From Symbiodinium natans (Eukaryota; Sar; Dinophyceae; Suessiales; Symbiodiniaceae), in the NCBI GenBank assembly GCA_905221605.1, contig CAJNDS010000031.1, forward strand, positions 1 through 64,000: 64,000 nt of DNA, given 5' to 3'. The notes beneath the pieces are model-generated. The model did no database searches, had not been told where the DNA came from, and saw nothing but the letters and a program-made list of their open reading frames with translations. Below, piece by piece: positions 63,552 to 64,000 of this stretch (the first letter of the stretch is position 1; each line of letters starts with the position of its first letter). Position numbers and translations under genes: made by a program.

Positions 63552-64000
63552 GGCTCAGCATGTCGATGCACGTCCTCGTGCCTTCATGTCACGGCGAGCC
63601 TGGTGCCCAAAACCATTGTGCCTTGCAGGCAAAGGCAGTGAAGCTGATCGCTGGGAGCTCAACAGCTGCGGGGGTCTGCCTCATAGAAGACTCCCAGAAG
63701 AGGACTCGGGCTCTCTCCAGTGTGCAGGATCTGGCCACTCTCCTGCACATTGTGGCATCGTGGCATTGCTGCAACCCCCAAGTCGAAACGCAAGACGGCA
63801 CTACGCATCGGTCATCACCAGCTAATTCATGTCAGAACCCTGACAAATTTAAATGATCTTCGATGTGTCTCCCCGTGGGAGCTTTCCGTGTGCTATGCTG
63901 ATGCACACCGAAAACTTTTCCAGTTGCTCCTCACGAGGGCCTCAGAACTTCTGCGTTGACTTCTGCTTCGTGGAGCTGCTGCTGTCGATGTGATGCACTT

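Overview
The window looks like nuclear DNA of a dinoflagellate, probably of the Symbiodiniaceae/Suessiales type. This is an inference from several features seen in the sequence. A reconstructed NatB acetyltransferase gene uses a mixture of GT, GC and GA intron donors, with acceptors mostly followed by G. Nearly every recognisable gene lies on the minus strand. There is a tandem array of almost identical intronless genes. There is a large Ty1/copia element with the expanded polyprotein typical of this group. CCCTAAA/TTTAGGG stretches and long microsatellites are scattered through the right half.

Layout. 1-6190: AT-rich, gene-poor, with degenerate repeats. 6198-11915: five head-to-tail minus-strand copies of a gene for a 252-residue protein with a signal peptide, a helical body and one C-terminal membrane segment. 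13.1-25.7 kb: a repeat complex made of an ~875-bp duplication, GA-rich modules including a ~1.2-kb segment repeated at a ~1.45-1.5 kb offset, hairpin elements, a nine-unit 87-bp self-complementary satellite, and two satellites built on CCCGGGCTCGT and AAAACTATTA motifs. 25.7-33 kb: mostly unassigned, with a reconstructed four-exon gene for a dsRBD-like protein (29929-30572) and a cluster of AATTAAATC palindromes (31.56-32.39 kb).

33.1-47.9 kb is read as one minus-strand SET-domain gene. Its first SET exons are near 47.8 kb and its NHSC, GEEL and post-SET CxCPxC exons are at 35.1-33.1 kb. It is interrupted by a full-length copia retrotransposon (37080-45784) with two apparently identical 287-bp LTRs, a CATGC target duplication, a tRNA-type primer site, an intact gag-protease ORF and an intact 1841-residue pol ORF. 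The pol ORF also carries a 2-oxoglutarate oxygenase-like HxD...H...R region.

48-64 kb: fragments of several minus-strand genes whose exons were read by eye. The best are a CheR-like SAM methyltransferase (53.3-55.2 kb) and the NatB catalytic subunit NAA20 (59217-60817, seven exons). There are also telomere-like tracts and a long (CA)n. Many exons cannot be joined without transcript data. Exon borders are my own reading of reading frame, splice signals and family motifs. No searches were run.
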